Part shown: positions 1 to 6,281 of the stretch, piece by piece
Layout of the letters: every line of letters begins with the position of its first letter
Numbering within the stretch: position 1 is the first letter of the stretch
Assembly: GCA_023392635.1 (NCBI GenBank)
Contig: JAEVYS010000049.1
Location: 1-33,567, forward strand
Reading direction: 5' to 3'
Length of the DNA stretch: 33,567 nucleotides
Origin: Actinomycetes bacterium
Lineage (GTDB): Bacteria > Actinomycetota > Actinomycetes > Propionibacteriales > Propionibacteriaceae
The notes under the pieces: model-generated
The model's input: the letters and a program-made list of their open reading frames with translations, nothing else
Databases searched by the model: none
What the model was told of the DNA's origin: nothing
Translations under genes and position numbers: made by a program

Positions 1-45
1 CCCGGGGGGGCGGGGGGGGGGGGGGGGCCGGGGCCGGGCGGGGTG
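1..45. other. G-homopolymer contig end, probably not genomic
   Basis: The first 45 or so bases are almost only G with a few C, and a C homopolymer closes the other end. This low-complexity cap sits about 30 bases past the stop of the first gene and has no coding or regulatory character. It is most simply an assembly or library artefact. Bases 46-75 are ordinary sequence without a visible terminator. Confidence 0.75.
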
Positions 46-75
46 GATTTCAGGCGGGCCCGGGGGCCCACGGCA

Positions 76-1134
76 TCACTTGCTCGGGACGGTGATCTTG
101 CCCGAGATGATGTCGGCCTTGTACGCCTCCAGCTTGTCCTTGATGTCGTCGATCTTGCCGCCGGTGGTGGCGTAGCCGACGCCGTCGACCTTCAGGTCGA
201 ACACGGTGTTGCCGGCCTTGAACGAGCCGTCCTTGATCGACTTGATGAAGGTGTAGACGCCCACGTCGACGCGCTTCAGCATGGAGGTGATGATGACGTC
301 GCGGACGTCGGCAGCGGCCGTCTTGGCCTGGTCGGAGTCGACGCCGATCGCCCACTTCTTGGCGGCCTTGGCCGCGGTGAACACGCCGCCACCGGAACCG
401 CCGGCTGCGTGGTAGACGATGTCCGCACCGTTCTGGTACATGCCCTCAGCGGCGGCCTTGCCCTTGTCGACGGAGTTGAAGCCGCTGAAGTCCGGCGGCT
501 GGGTGAGGTACTTGGAGTCAACCTTGATGCTCGGGTCGACGGCCTTGACGCCCGCCTTGAAGCCGGCCTCGAACTTCTTGATCAGGTCGGTCTCGACCCC
601 ACCGACGAAGCCCACGTGCTTGCTCTGGGTCTTCAGGCCCGCAGCCGCGCCGACCAGGAACGAGCCCTCGTTCTCGGCGAAGGTGATGTTCATGATGTTG
701 GCGCCGGTCGAGGCCTCGGAGGCGTCGTCGACGATCGCGAACTTGACGTCCGGGTTCTCCTTGGCGACCTTGCCGACCGAGCTGGCGTACGCGAAGCCGA
801 CGGCGACGATGTTGTTGTAGCCGGCGTCGATGAGCTGGTTGAGGCGCTCCTCGCGAGCGGACTCGGCCTCACCGGCGGTGGCGGAGGACTCCTTGGCCTC
901 CACGCCGAACTCACCCTTGGCCTTGTCGAGACCGGCGGCAGCGGAGTCGTTGAACGACTGGTCGCCGCGGCCGCCGACGTCGTAGGCCATGCCGACCTTG
1001 ATCGCCGGGGCGCTCGAGCTGGCTGCCGAACTGGCGGAGCCGCTGGCTGCGGGGGTCGCCCCGCCGCTGGCACACGCTGTGAGGGTCAGGGCGGCGGTTG
1101 TCGCCGCGATCACGATCTTCATCACCTGTCGCAC
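76..1134 (-). CDS. BMP/PnrA-family ABC transporter substrate-binding lipoprotein
   Basis: This is a predicted 352-residue lipoprotein that captures a solute outside the membrane for an ABC importer. Characterised members of the BMP family (Treponema PnrA/TmpC) bind purine nucleosides. The start is GTG at 1134: AAGGAG lies six bases upstream at 1141-1146, and an ATG four codons further in is the alternative. The signal peptide ends in a lipobox (LTAC, Cys about 21), followed by an Ala/Ser-rich linker. The periplasmic-binding fold then begins at IKVGMAYDVGGRGDQSFND, a typical BMP opening, and continues with FVGGVETDLIKKFEAGFKAG. Length fits the family. The ATPase and two permeases usually lie downstream, which here means beyond the left contig end. 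It diverges from yjjI. A possible -10 (TAGAGT) is at 1185-1190 on the minus strand. The family call is firm; the nucleoside ligand is inferred. Confidence 0.9.
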   Translation of the reverse strand: MRQVMKIVIAATTAALTLTACASGGATPAASGSASSAASSSAPAIKVGMAYDVGGRGDQSFNDSAAAGLDKAKGEFGVEAKESSATAGEAESAREERLNQLIDAGYNNIVAVGFAYASSVGKVAKENPDVKFAIVDDASEASTGANIMNITFAENEGSFLVGAAAGLKTQSKHVGFVGGVETDLIKKFEAGFKAGVKAVDPSIKVDSKYLTQPPDFSGFNSVDKGKAAAEGMYQNGADIVYHAAGGSGGGVFTAAKAAKKWAIGVDSDQAKTAAADVRDVIITSMLKRVDVGVYTFIKSIKDGSFKAGNTVFDLKVDGVGYATTGGKIDDIKDKLEAYKADIISGKITVPSK

Positions 1135-1184
1135 GGTGTTCTCCTTGTTGGAATTCCTGGCGCTTGGTACGGCGCCACCGTGAG

Positions 1185-1190
1185 ACTCTA
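1185..1190 (-). promoter_or_regulatory. candidate -10 of the BMP lipoprotein gene
   Basis: TAGAGT on the minus strand matches TAnnnT and would give a 5' leader of about 45 bases before the GTG at 1134, which has its own Shine-Dalgarno. No convincing -35 is visible, so this is a weak call. Confidence 0.35.
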
Positions 1191-1240
1191 GTGCTCCCGG
1201 GCAGTCCGCTTGACCGGTCTGGCCGGAGTGTGACGAACCG

Positions 1241-1254
1241 TTACCGAAAAGTAA
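1241..1254. promoter_or_regulatory. small dyad TTAC-N6-GTAA between bmp and yjjI
   Basis: A TTAC/GTAA inverted repeat with a six-base spacer lies 19 bases upstream of the likely yjjI -10, where a -35 or an operator would be expected. It stands out as an A/T-rich patch in G+C-rich DNA. Operator function is inference only. Confidence 0.3.
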
Positions 1255-1273
1255 GCTTCCGGCCCTCCGGCGA

Positions 1274-1279
1274 TAGGAT
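1274..1279 (+). promoter_or_regulatory. candidate -10 for leaderless yjjI transcript
   Basis: TAGGAT ends six bases before the GTG start of yjjI, so transcription would begin at or next to the start codon. There is no good Shine-Dalgarno at a proper distance. Six other genes of the window show the same arrangement. Confidence 0.5.
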
Positions 1280-1285
1280 CGGGGG

Positions 1286-2833
1286 GTGGAGATGGAGTCG
1301 TTCCGCGACGAGGCGGAGAAGCTGGTCACGAGTCGCGCGCTGGGTTATGACCAGAAGTTGCGGCGGCTCGCATCCCTCGCCGACAACGCGCTGCCCTACC
1401 CCGGCCTGTCGCCACTGTGCGCAGAGGCCCTCGAGGCGCGTGTGATCTGCGACATGTACGAGGGCAACCGCCCGTTCACGCCCCGCTATGTGCTGCCGGA
1501 CTACGCGAAGGCGCTGCGCAACGGCGTCCATTACCTTGAGCTGGACCCGCCGACCACCCTCGACGATGCGCTGTCGTTCCTCACGATCCTGTACAGCCAG
1601 GTGCCATCGGTCACCACGTACCCGGTGTACGTCGGCGACCTCGACGCCCTGCTCGAACCGTTCGTCCCCGACGACCTCGGCGACGACGAGCTGGACGCGA
1701 AGCTGCGCCGCTTCTGGATCCAGCTCGACCGGATGCTGCCGGACGCCTTCGTGCACGCCAACGTCGGCCCCCGTGACGGACGCGTCGTGCGCTCGATCTG
1801 GCGGGTGGAGCGGTCGCTGCGCCAGGTCGTGCCCAACCTGACCCTCAAGGTGACGCCCGAGACGCCGGACGACCTCATCGAGGACGCCGTCCGCACCGTC
1901 TTCGTCACCGGCAAGCCGCACTTCGTGAACCACCCGATGATGGTCGCCGACCACGGCGAGGACTACGCGGTGGTCAGCTGCTACAACTCGCTGAAGGCCC
2001 GCGGTGGCGCACACAGCCTGGTCCGGCTCAATCTCAAGGAGGCCGTTCGGCGGCACGTCGGCGGGCTCGACGACTTCTGTGGCGAGGCGCTGCCGCACTG
2101 GGTGGAGCTCACCGCCGAACTCGGCGAGGCGCGCATCCGCTCACTGGTCGAGCAGCAGGGCTTCTTCGAGTCGAACTTCCTGGCCACCGAGGGCCTGGTC
2201 GACCTCGACCGGTTCTCCCTGATGTTCGGGATCTTCGGCCTGGCCGAGTGCGTCAACGACCTGATGGCGCGGGAGGGCCTGCCCGAGGCCCGCTACGGCC
2301 ACGACCCGCGGGCCAACGAGGCTTCCTACCGGATCACGCGGCGGGTCGCGGAACTGGTGGCCGCCCGGCCGCTGCCCTACTGCGGCGGCGGCGCCGGCTT
2401 CGCGTACCTGCACAGCCAGAGCGGCATCGACCTCGACCTCGACACCACGGCGGGCACCCGCATCCCGATCGGCGACGAGCCGGGCCTGCGCGAGCACATC
2501 ACCGCCTGCGCGCCGCACCATGCCCTGTTCGCGGCCGGCATCTCCGACATCTTCCACGTCGAGGAGACCGTTCAGGCCAACCCGCGCGCCATGGTCGACG
2601 TGATCCGTGGCGCCTTCGAGGTGGGCATGCGCGATTTCACCTTCAACCTCGACTCCAACGAGTTCATCCGGATCACCGGCTACCTCGTCCGCAAGTCCGA
2701 CCTGATCGGCGTGGAGGAGCACGGCGCGCGGCACTCGAGCGACTACCTCGCCGCCACCGCAGAGGTCAACCACACCGTCACCACCCGCGCGGTCAAGCGC
2801 GTGGTCGCCGCGGAACTGAGCCTGCAGGGGTGA
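1286..2833 (+). CDS. yjjI: YjjI-family glycyl radical enzyme
   Basis: This 515-residue oxygen-sensitive glycyl radical enzyme belongs to the YjjI group, whose reaction and substrate are not established. The C-terminal glycyl loop reads RITGY, with the radical-bearing Gly at about residue 465. A candidate thiyl-radical Cys is at about residue 232 in VVSCYNSL. The 50 residues after the glycine complete the protein, and total length matches YjjI rather than the longer PFL or diol-dehydratase families. I chose the GTG at 1286 because a -10-like TAGGAT sits six bases before it; an ATG two codons later is the alternative. The stop overlaps the start of yjjW by four bases (GTGA), so the two are translationally coupled. 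The gene diverges from a BMP-type binding lipoprotein. Activity requires anaerobic conditions and the neighbouring activase. Confidence 0.92.
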   Translation: MEMESFRDEAEKLVTSRALGYDQKLRRLASLADNALPYPGLSPLCAEALEARVICDMYEGNRPFTPRYVLPDYAKALRNGVHYLELDPPTTLDDALSFLTILYSQVPSVTTYPVYVGDLDALLEPFVPDDLGDDELDAKLRRFWIQLDRMLPDAFVHANVGPRDGRVVRSIWRVERSLRQVVPNLTLKVTPETPDDLIEDAVRTVFVTGKPHFVNHPMMVADHGEDYAVVSCYNSLKARGGAHSLVRLNLKEAVRRHVGGLDDFCGEALPHWVELTAELGEARIRSLVEQQGFFESNFLATEGLVDLDRFSLMFGIFGLAECVNDLMAREGLPEARYGHDPRANEASYRITRRVAELVAARPLPYCGGGAGFAYLHSQSGIDLDLDTTAGTRIPIGDEPGLREHITACAPHHALFAAGISDIFHVEETVQANPRAMVDVIRGAFEVGMRDFTFNLDSNEFIRITGYLVRKSDLIGVEEHGARHSSDYLAATAEVNHTVTTRAVKRVVAAELSLQG

Positions 2834-3684
2834 GGGCAACGCCGACCGGGCTGGTCACCGACGTCATCGAGTTCTCCGCCGTGGACGGGCCCGGCAACCG
2901 CTTCGTGGTGTTCCTGCAGGGCTGCAACTTCGACTGTGTCGCCTGCCACAACCCCTACACGATCACTCCGTGCATCGACTGCGGCGACTGTGTGACCGCC
3001 TGTCCCACCGGCGCGCTCAGCCTCGACGTGGCCGGGAAGGTCGCCTGGGACGCGGGGCTGTGCGGCGGCGGCGACACGTGCATCGACGTCTGCGAGTACG
3101 ACTCGACCCCGAAGGCGCGGACGCTGGCGGTGGCCGACCTGGTCGAGCGGATCCGTCCGGCGGCCCCGTTCCTGTCGGGCGTCACCGTCTCCGGCGGCGA
3201 GGCCACCCAGCAGCCGGCCTTCGTGCGGGCACTGTTCACGGCGGTCCGTGCCGAGTTCCCCCGCCTGACCTGCTTCGTGGACACCAACGGCGACACCGAC
3301 GCCGCCACGTGGGACCTGCTCGACCCCGTCATGGACGCCGGCATGGTCGATCTCAAGTGCCTCGACGACGCGATCCACCGCCGCATGACCGGCGCTTCGA
3401 ACGCGAGGGTGCTGGACACGATCCGGCTGCTCGCGGGCCGTCGCAAGCTGTTCGAGGTGCGGCTGCTGGTGGTGGCCGGGCTGAACGACGCCGACGACCT
3501 GCTCAGCGAGACCGGGCGCTGGCTGGCGTCGGTCGACGCGGCGATGCGGGTGAAGGTGATCGGTTTCCGGCACCACGGCGTCCGTCCCTCGCCGCTTCCG
3601 CTGCGCGAGCCGGACGCCGCGCAGCGCGCCCACTACGCCGACGTGCTGCGGGCCGAGGGCGACTTCACGCTCGTCACCGTCTGA
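2830..3684 (+). CDS. yjjW: YjjW-type glycyl radical enzyme activase (radical SAM)
   Basis: This 284-residue radical-SAM protein is predicted to abstract hydrogen from the YjjI glycine using S-adenosylmethionine and a [4Fe-4S] cluster. The CxxxCxxC cluster motif is at residues 32-39 (CNFDCVAC). An inserted ferredoxin-like segment follows at about 50-95, with CIDCGDCVTACP and a second, more irregular Cys group (CGGGDTCIDVC). Two auxiliary clusters are typical of GRE activases. Further along, VSGGEAT is the usual SAM-contact GGE motif. The start is GTG at 2830, inside the yjjI stop (GTGA overlap), which needs no Shine-Dalgarno of its own. The product is cytoplasmic and acts on its partner encoded just upstream. 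Confidence 0.92.
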   Translation: MRATPTGLVTDVIEFSAVDGPGNRFVVFLQGCNFDCVACHNPYTITPCIDCGDCVTACPTGALSLDVAGKVAWDAGLCGGGDTCIDVCEYDSTPKARTLAVADLVERIRPAAPFLSGVTVSGGEATQQPAFVRALFTAVRAEFPRLTCFVDTNGDTDAATWDLLDPVMDAGMVDLKCLDDAIHRRMTGASNARVLDTIRLLAGRRKLFEVRLLVVAGLNDADDLLSETGRWLASVDAAMRVKVIGFRHHGVRPSPLPLREPDAAQRAHYADVLRAEGDFTLVTV

Positions 3685-3725
3685 ACGACGGCCCTGAGAA
3701 GGTGCTCGGCCGCACCTGAGATCTT

Positions 3726-3772
3726 CTTAGCATCCCTAGCGATGCTTGTTTGGCATCCCTAGCGATGCTAAG
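3726..3772. promoter_or_regulatory. twin palindromic operator overlapping a promoter
   Basis: Two copies of a palindromic site lie 23 bases apart centre to centre. Site 1 is 3729-3746 (AGCATCCCTAGCGATGCT); site 2 is 3752-3769 and differs only in its first base. Each is symmetric about CTAG except for one C/C pair on each side. The whole element is also a dyad, with outer arms CTTAGCATC (3726-3734) and GATGCTAAG (3764-3772). A likely promoter is embedded: TTGTTT at 3746-3751, a 17-base spacer and TAAGCT at 3769-3774. Two dimers of a repressor could therefore occlude RNA polymerase. The binding protein is unknown. Confidence 0.7.
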
Positions 3773-3814
3773 CTCGGGGTCGTACCGCAGCAGGAACGAC
3801 TCAGGGAGGGTGAA

Positions 3815-3937
3815 ATGGCTGCAGCATTCGGAGCGATCAAGGGCTTTCTGCACTTCTTCACCGACGAGCGCCCGCGGCTGGCGGAAGCCCACGGCCACGT
3901 GCACACGATTCTCGACGTCCTCGAGCCCCGCTCGTAG
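3815..3937 (+). CDS. 40-residue peptide behind twin operator, unknown function
   Basis: This short frame starts at ATG 3815 with a strong purine-rich Shine-Dalgarno (AGGGAGGG, 3803-3810) four bases upstream, and it follows the twin-operator promoter directly. The peptide is MAAAFGAIKGFLHFF followed by a charged part with three His (EAHGHVHTILDVLEPRS). The N-terminal half is hydrophobic and aromatic but too short and mixed to call a membrane helix. I recognise no family. The dedicated promoter, operator and ribosome site argue that it is real and regulated. It could be a regulatory peptide, a small membrane-associated protein, or a leader. The next gene is 55 bases downstream on the same strand and seems to have its own promoter. 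Confidence 0.6.
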   Translation: MAAAFGAIKGFLHFFTDERPRLAEAHGHVHTILDVLEPRS

Positions 3938-3979
3938 CGCAGCTGAGTCCAGAGCCTGATCCTCGCGGCCGAATCACAG

Positions 3980-3985
3980 TAGGGT
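3980..3985 (+). promoter_or_regulatory. candidate -10 for leaderless HTH gene
   Basis: TAGGGT ends seven bases before the GTG at 3993. No Shine-Dalgarno is present, so a leaderless transcript is the simplest reading. Confidence 0.5.
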
Positions 3986-3992
3986 TCGGTCT

Positions 3993-4217
3993 GTGTTGAC
4001 GACATCCCAGGCCGCCGAACTGGTGGGTCTCCCGAAGGAGCAGTTCCGCTCCGCGATGTCGAAAGAGCGTAAGAACGGCAAGGAGTACCACGCTCCCCGG
4101 GAGCTGTGGGCCGACGGCCGCACACCGCTGTGGGATGAGAAGAAGGTGCTCGCCTGGGCCAAGGCCCGCAAGAAGCGGAAGAAGCGCGAGAAGGCCGAGA
4201 AGGAGAAGAAGGACTGA
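3993..4217 (+). CDS. small HTH (excisionase/AlpA-like) protein with Lys/Glu tail
   Basis: This is a 74-residue protein. Its first part, LTTSQAAELVGLPKEQFRSA, looks like the helix-turn-helix of the MerR/AlpA/excisionase-type HTH_17 group. The middle contains a wing-like TPLWDEKKVLAWAK. The last 18 or so residues are almost only Lys, Arg and Glu, a tail likely to contact nucleic acid nonspecifically. The GTG start at 3993 is preferred because TAGGGT lies seven bases upstream and no other start shows a ribosome site. It could regulate the adjacent twin operator, but nothing in the sequence proves that. No integrase or other mobile-element gene is nearby, so a true excisionase role is unlikely. 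Confidence 0.7.
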   Translation: MLTTSQAAELVGLPKEQFRSAMSKERKNGKEYHAPRELWADGRTPLWDEKKVLAWAKARKKRKKREKAEKEKKD

Positions 4218-4232
4218 CCCCCGTCAGCCCGC

Positions 4233-4856
4233 TCAGTCCGGATCGACGCGCCAGCGCATCAAGACGTTGCCGGAGTTCGGCCACGTCCGTGTGTCCAGCA
4301 GCTTCAGTGCGACGGGTTGACGCGCGTCGAACAGCGGAACGCCTGAGCCGGCGATCAAGGGGAACGTCACGAGGTGCAACTCGTCGACCAGTTGCGCACG
4401 CATCAGGTCGTTCCACAGGACACGCCCGAGCAGCACCAGCACACCCTTGCCGGGCTCGGCGCGAAGCCGGGCCGCCTCGCTGCGCAGCCGGGTCACCGGC
4501 ACGATCCGGCAGTGCGGATACGGCGCCAGGTCGGCTTCGGTGACGGTGTCGGACACCACCACCTTCTCGATCGCCAGGAAGAGCCCCGCGAACTCCTTGC
4601 GGATCGGTGTTGCGTCCGGGTCGGCGGGCACCGACGCCCAGTAGCCCAGGTTGCCGAGCGCAGAACGCCTGCCGGAGAGCAAAAGAACGTCCGCCTGCTT
4701 CAGCAGTTCGGTGGCGTAGTGGTCGAAGCTGTCGTCCCCGCGGTAGTCGGGGTGCTGGTGCTCGAAGAAGGACGCGATGTCGTGGTCGTCGTCCTCGTAG
4801 CGTCCGTCGACCGTGACGAAGTTGCACACCCTCAGCAGACGTCCCCGCTCGCTCAT
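4233..4856 (-). CDS. RibD C-terminal/dihydrofolate reductase-like family protein
   Basis: This 207-residue cytoplasmic protein resembles the RibD_C (DHFR-fold) family of predicted NADPH-dependent reductases. It opens with LLRVCNFVTVDGRYEDDD, the family's variant of an N-terminal strand plus S/TxDG motif. A segment like LLLSGRRSALGNLGYW follows, and near the end come VDELHLVTFPLIAGSGVPLF and a final Trp-containing strand. These are normal for stand-alone members, whose substrates are mostly unknown. The start at ATG 4856 gives standard length, but no good ribosome site is visible. The gene is convergent with the HTH gene, with a 15-base gap. A long palindrome (4952-5009) separates it from meaB upstream, so co-transcription with the mut operon is doubtful. 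Confidence 0.82.
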   Translation of the reverse strand: MSERGRLLRVCNFVTVDGRYEDDDHDIASFFEHQHPDYRGDDSFDHYATELLKQADVLLLSGRRSALGNLGYWASVPADPDATPIRKEFAGLFLAIEKVVVSDTVTEADLAPYPHCRIVPVTRLRSEAARLRAEPGKGVLVLLGRVLWNDLMRAQLVDELHLVTFPLIAGSGVPLFDARQPVALKLLDTRTWPNSGNVLMRWRVDPD

Positions 4857-4951
4857 GCGTCCAACCCGCCACGGACCCCCGAAGCGGGTCAAGGTGTCGC
4901 CGCACCCTTCAGTGGTCGCGCCACCCATGCTCGCCACCCCAATCCGCCCCG

Positions 4952-5009
4952 GCTGCCGAAACCCGCCCTTGCTGCCGAGATCTCGGCAGCCGGCGGCGAT
5001 TTCGGCAGC
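4952..5009. repeat. nested palindrome between meaB and reductase gene
   Basis: A perfect 20-base palindrome, GCTGCCGAGATCTCGGCAGC at 4971-4990, is enclosed by a second inverted pair, GCTGCCGAAA (4952-4961) and TTTCGGCAGC (5000-5009), sharing the same centre. It could fold as a long hairpin or cruciform. It lies downstream of meaB and may terminate the mut operon, although no U-tract follows. The four related GCTGCCGA half-sites also fit an intergenic repeat family. Confidence 0.75.
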
Positions 5010-5061
5010 GAAACGAACTCCTGGGACAGAAGGGACGGGCGGCGGTCCAGCCGATCGCGTG

Positions 5062-6177
5062 TCAGTGCTTCGCCGGCGGCCACAGGGACGGGGCGTCGGC
5101 GGCGAAAGCGCGCAGGATGGCATCGGAGGCCTCGAGGGCCGAGAGCTCCCCGCTCTCGACCTCCGCCTCCAGACCGGCGCGGATGGCACCCACCCGGCCG
5201 GAGGTGCGCAGCGCGTCCTCCAGTTCGCCGTGCACCAGCGCCCACAGCCATTCGCGCTGCTGGCGGGCGCGCCGGCCCTCCAGCTCGCCTGCCTCCTCCA
5301 GCCGCGCCCGGTGGGCCAGGATGGCCTGCCACACCTCGTCCAGGCCCTTGCCGGTCAGTGAGCTGGACGTGAGGACGGGCGGCCGCACGGCGTTCGGGTC
5401 CGAACTGATCAGCTTCATCGCGATGGACAGTTCCCGCGCGGTGACCCTTGCCTCGCCCTCGTGCTCCCCGTCCGCCTTGTTCACGGTGATCACATCGGCC
5501 ATCTCGAGGATGCCCCGCTTGATGCCCTGCAACTGGTCGCCGGCCCGCGCGAGCGTGATCAGCAGGAACGTGTCGACCATGCCGGCCACCGCGACCTCGG
5601 ACTGCCCGACGCCGACCGTCTCGACCAGCACCACGTCGAAGCCGGCCGCCTCCAGCACCAGCATCGACTCGCGCGTGGTCCGGGCCACGCCGCCGAGGTG
5701 CGCCCCGGCCGGCGAGGGACGGATGAACGTGTGCTCGCTCTGGGCGAGCTCCCCCATCCGCGTGCGGTCGCCGAGGATCGAGCCGCCGGTCTTGGCCGAG
5801 GTCGGGTCGACGGCGAGGACGGCGATACGGTGCCCCTGCTCGATCAGGCGGCGTCCGAGGGCGTCGATGAAGGTCGACTTCCCGGCCCCGGGGACGCCGG
5901 TGATGCCCACGCGGACCGCCTTGCCCGAGTGGGGACGAAGGATGCGCAGCAGGTCGGCGGCGACCGCGTGGTGGGAGGGCTTGCTCGACTCCACGAGGGT
6001 GATCGCCCGCGCGATGCCGCCGCGGTGTCCGGCGAGCACCTGGTCGGCCAGGAGCTCCGGGTCCAGGCTCGGACGCCGCACCACCGCCGGGTCGCGCTTC
6101 GGTGGCACCGCGTCGCCGTACTGGCGTCCCGGCGTCGGGTCCGAGCGCAACCACAGGGGTGCGATGTCGTCAGTCAT
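5062..6177 (-). CDS. meaB: methylmalonyl-CoA mutase-associated GTPase MeaB
   Basis: This 371-residue P-loop GTPase (SIMIBI class, ArgK/MeaB family) acts as chaperone of methylmalonyl-CoA mutase, gating adenosylcobalamin loading and removal of damaged cofactor. The Walker A motif is GVPGAGKS at residues 94-101. The switch region has VDPTSAKTGGSILGDRTRM. VETVGVGQSEV gives the Walker B region, and VNKADG is the NKxD base-specificity motif. The C-terminal helical dimerisation part is present. The start is ATG 6177 with AGGAAGG about 11 bases upstream; a frame that opens further upstream runs into a hairpin repeat and is not credible. It is the third gene of the mutA-mutB-meaB operon, 104 bases after mutB. 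Confidence 0.95.
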   Translation of the reverse strand: MTDDIAPLWLRSDPTPGRQYGDAVPPKRDPAVVRRPSLDPELLADQVLAGHRGGIARAITLVESSKPSHHAVAADLLRILRPHSGKAVRVGITGVPGAGKSTFIDALGRRLIEQGHRIAVLAVDPTSAKTGGSILGDRTRMGELAQSEHTFIRPSPAGAHLGGVARTTRESMLVLEAAGFDVVLVETVGVGQSEVAVAGMVDTFLLITLARAGDQLQGIKRGILEMADVITVNKADGEHEGEARVTARELSIAMKLISSDPNAVRPPVLTSSSLTGKGLDEVWQAILAHRARLEEAGELEGRRARQQREWLWALVHGELEDALRTSGRVGAIRAGLEAEVESGELSALEASDAILRAFAADAPSLWPPAKH

Positions 6178-6208
6178 CTGGTGCTGGGCCTTCCTGGTCT
6201 GTGAAAAG

Positions 6209-6273
6209 GGGAGATCCCGGCGTGCGCCGGGATGACGACGATTCGTCATCCCGGGCCCGGCCCGGGATCTCCC
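6209..6273. repeat. long inverted repeat between mutB and meaB
   Basis: Arms of about 30 bases (6209-6238 and 6243-6273) face each other around a four-base loop. They begin GGGAGATCCCGG and end CCGGGATCTCCC. Each arm holds its own smaller palindrome (CCCGGCG-TG-CGCCGGG in the first, CCCGGGC-CCG-GCCCGGG in the second), so the element can fold as one long hairpin or two short ones. It lies within an operon, 31 bases upstream of the meaB start. This layout is typical of REP/BIME-like intergenic repeats and could uncouple mutAB expression from meaB. Confidence 0.75.
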
Positions 6274-6281
6274 TCTTCAGA

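Noticed and set aside
3993..4217. Excisionase marking a prophage or integrative element
   Set aside because: There is no integrase, attachment-like repeat, tRNA or phage gene in the surroundings; only the HTH fold resembles excisionases.
6178..6249. N-terminal extension of MeaB by 24 codons
   Set aside because: The extra residues are encoded by the hairpin repeat. The family starts at the ATG at 6177, which has a Shine-Dalgarno.
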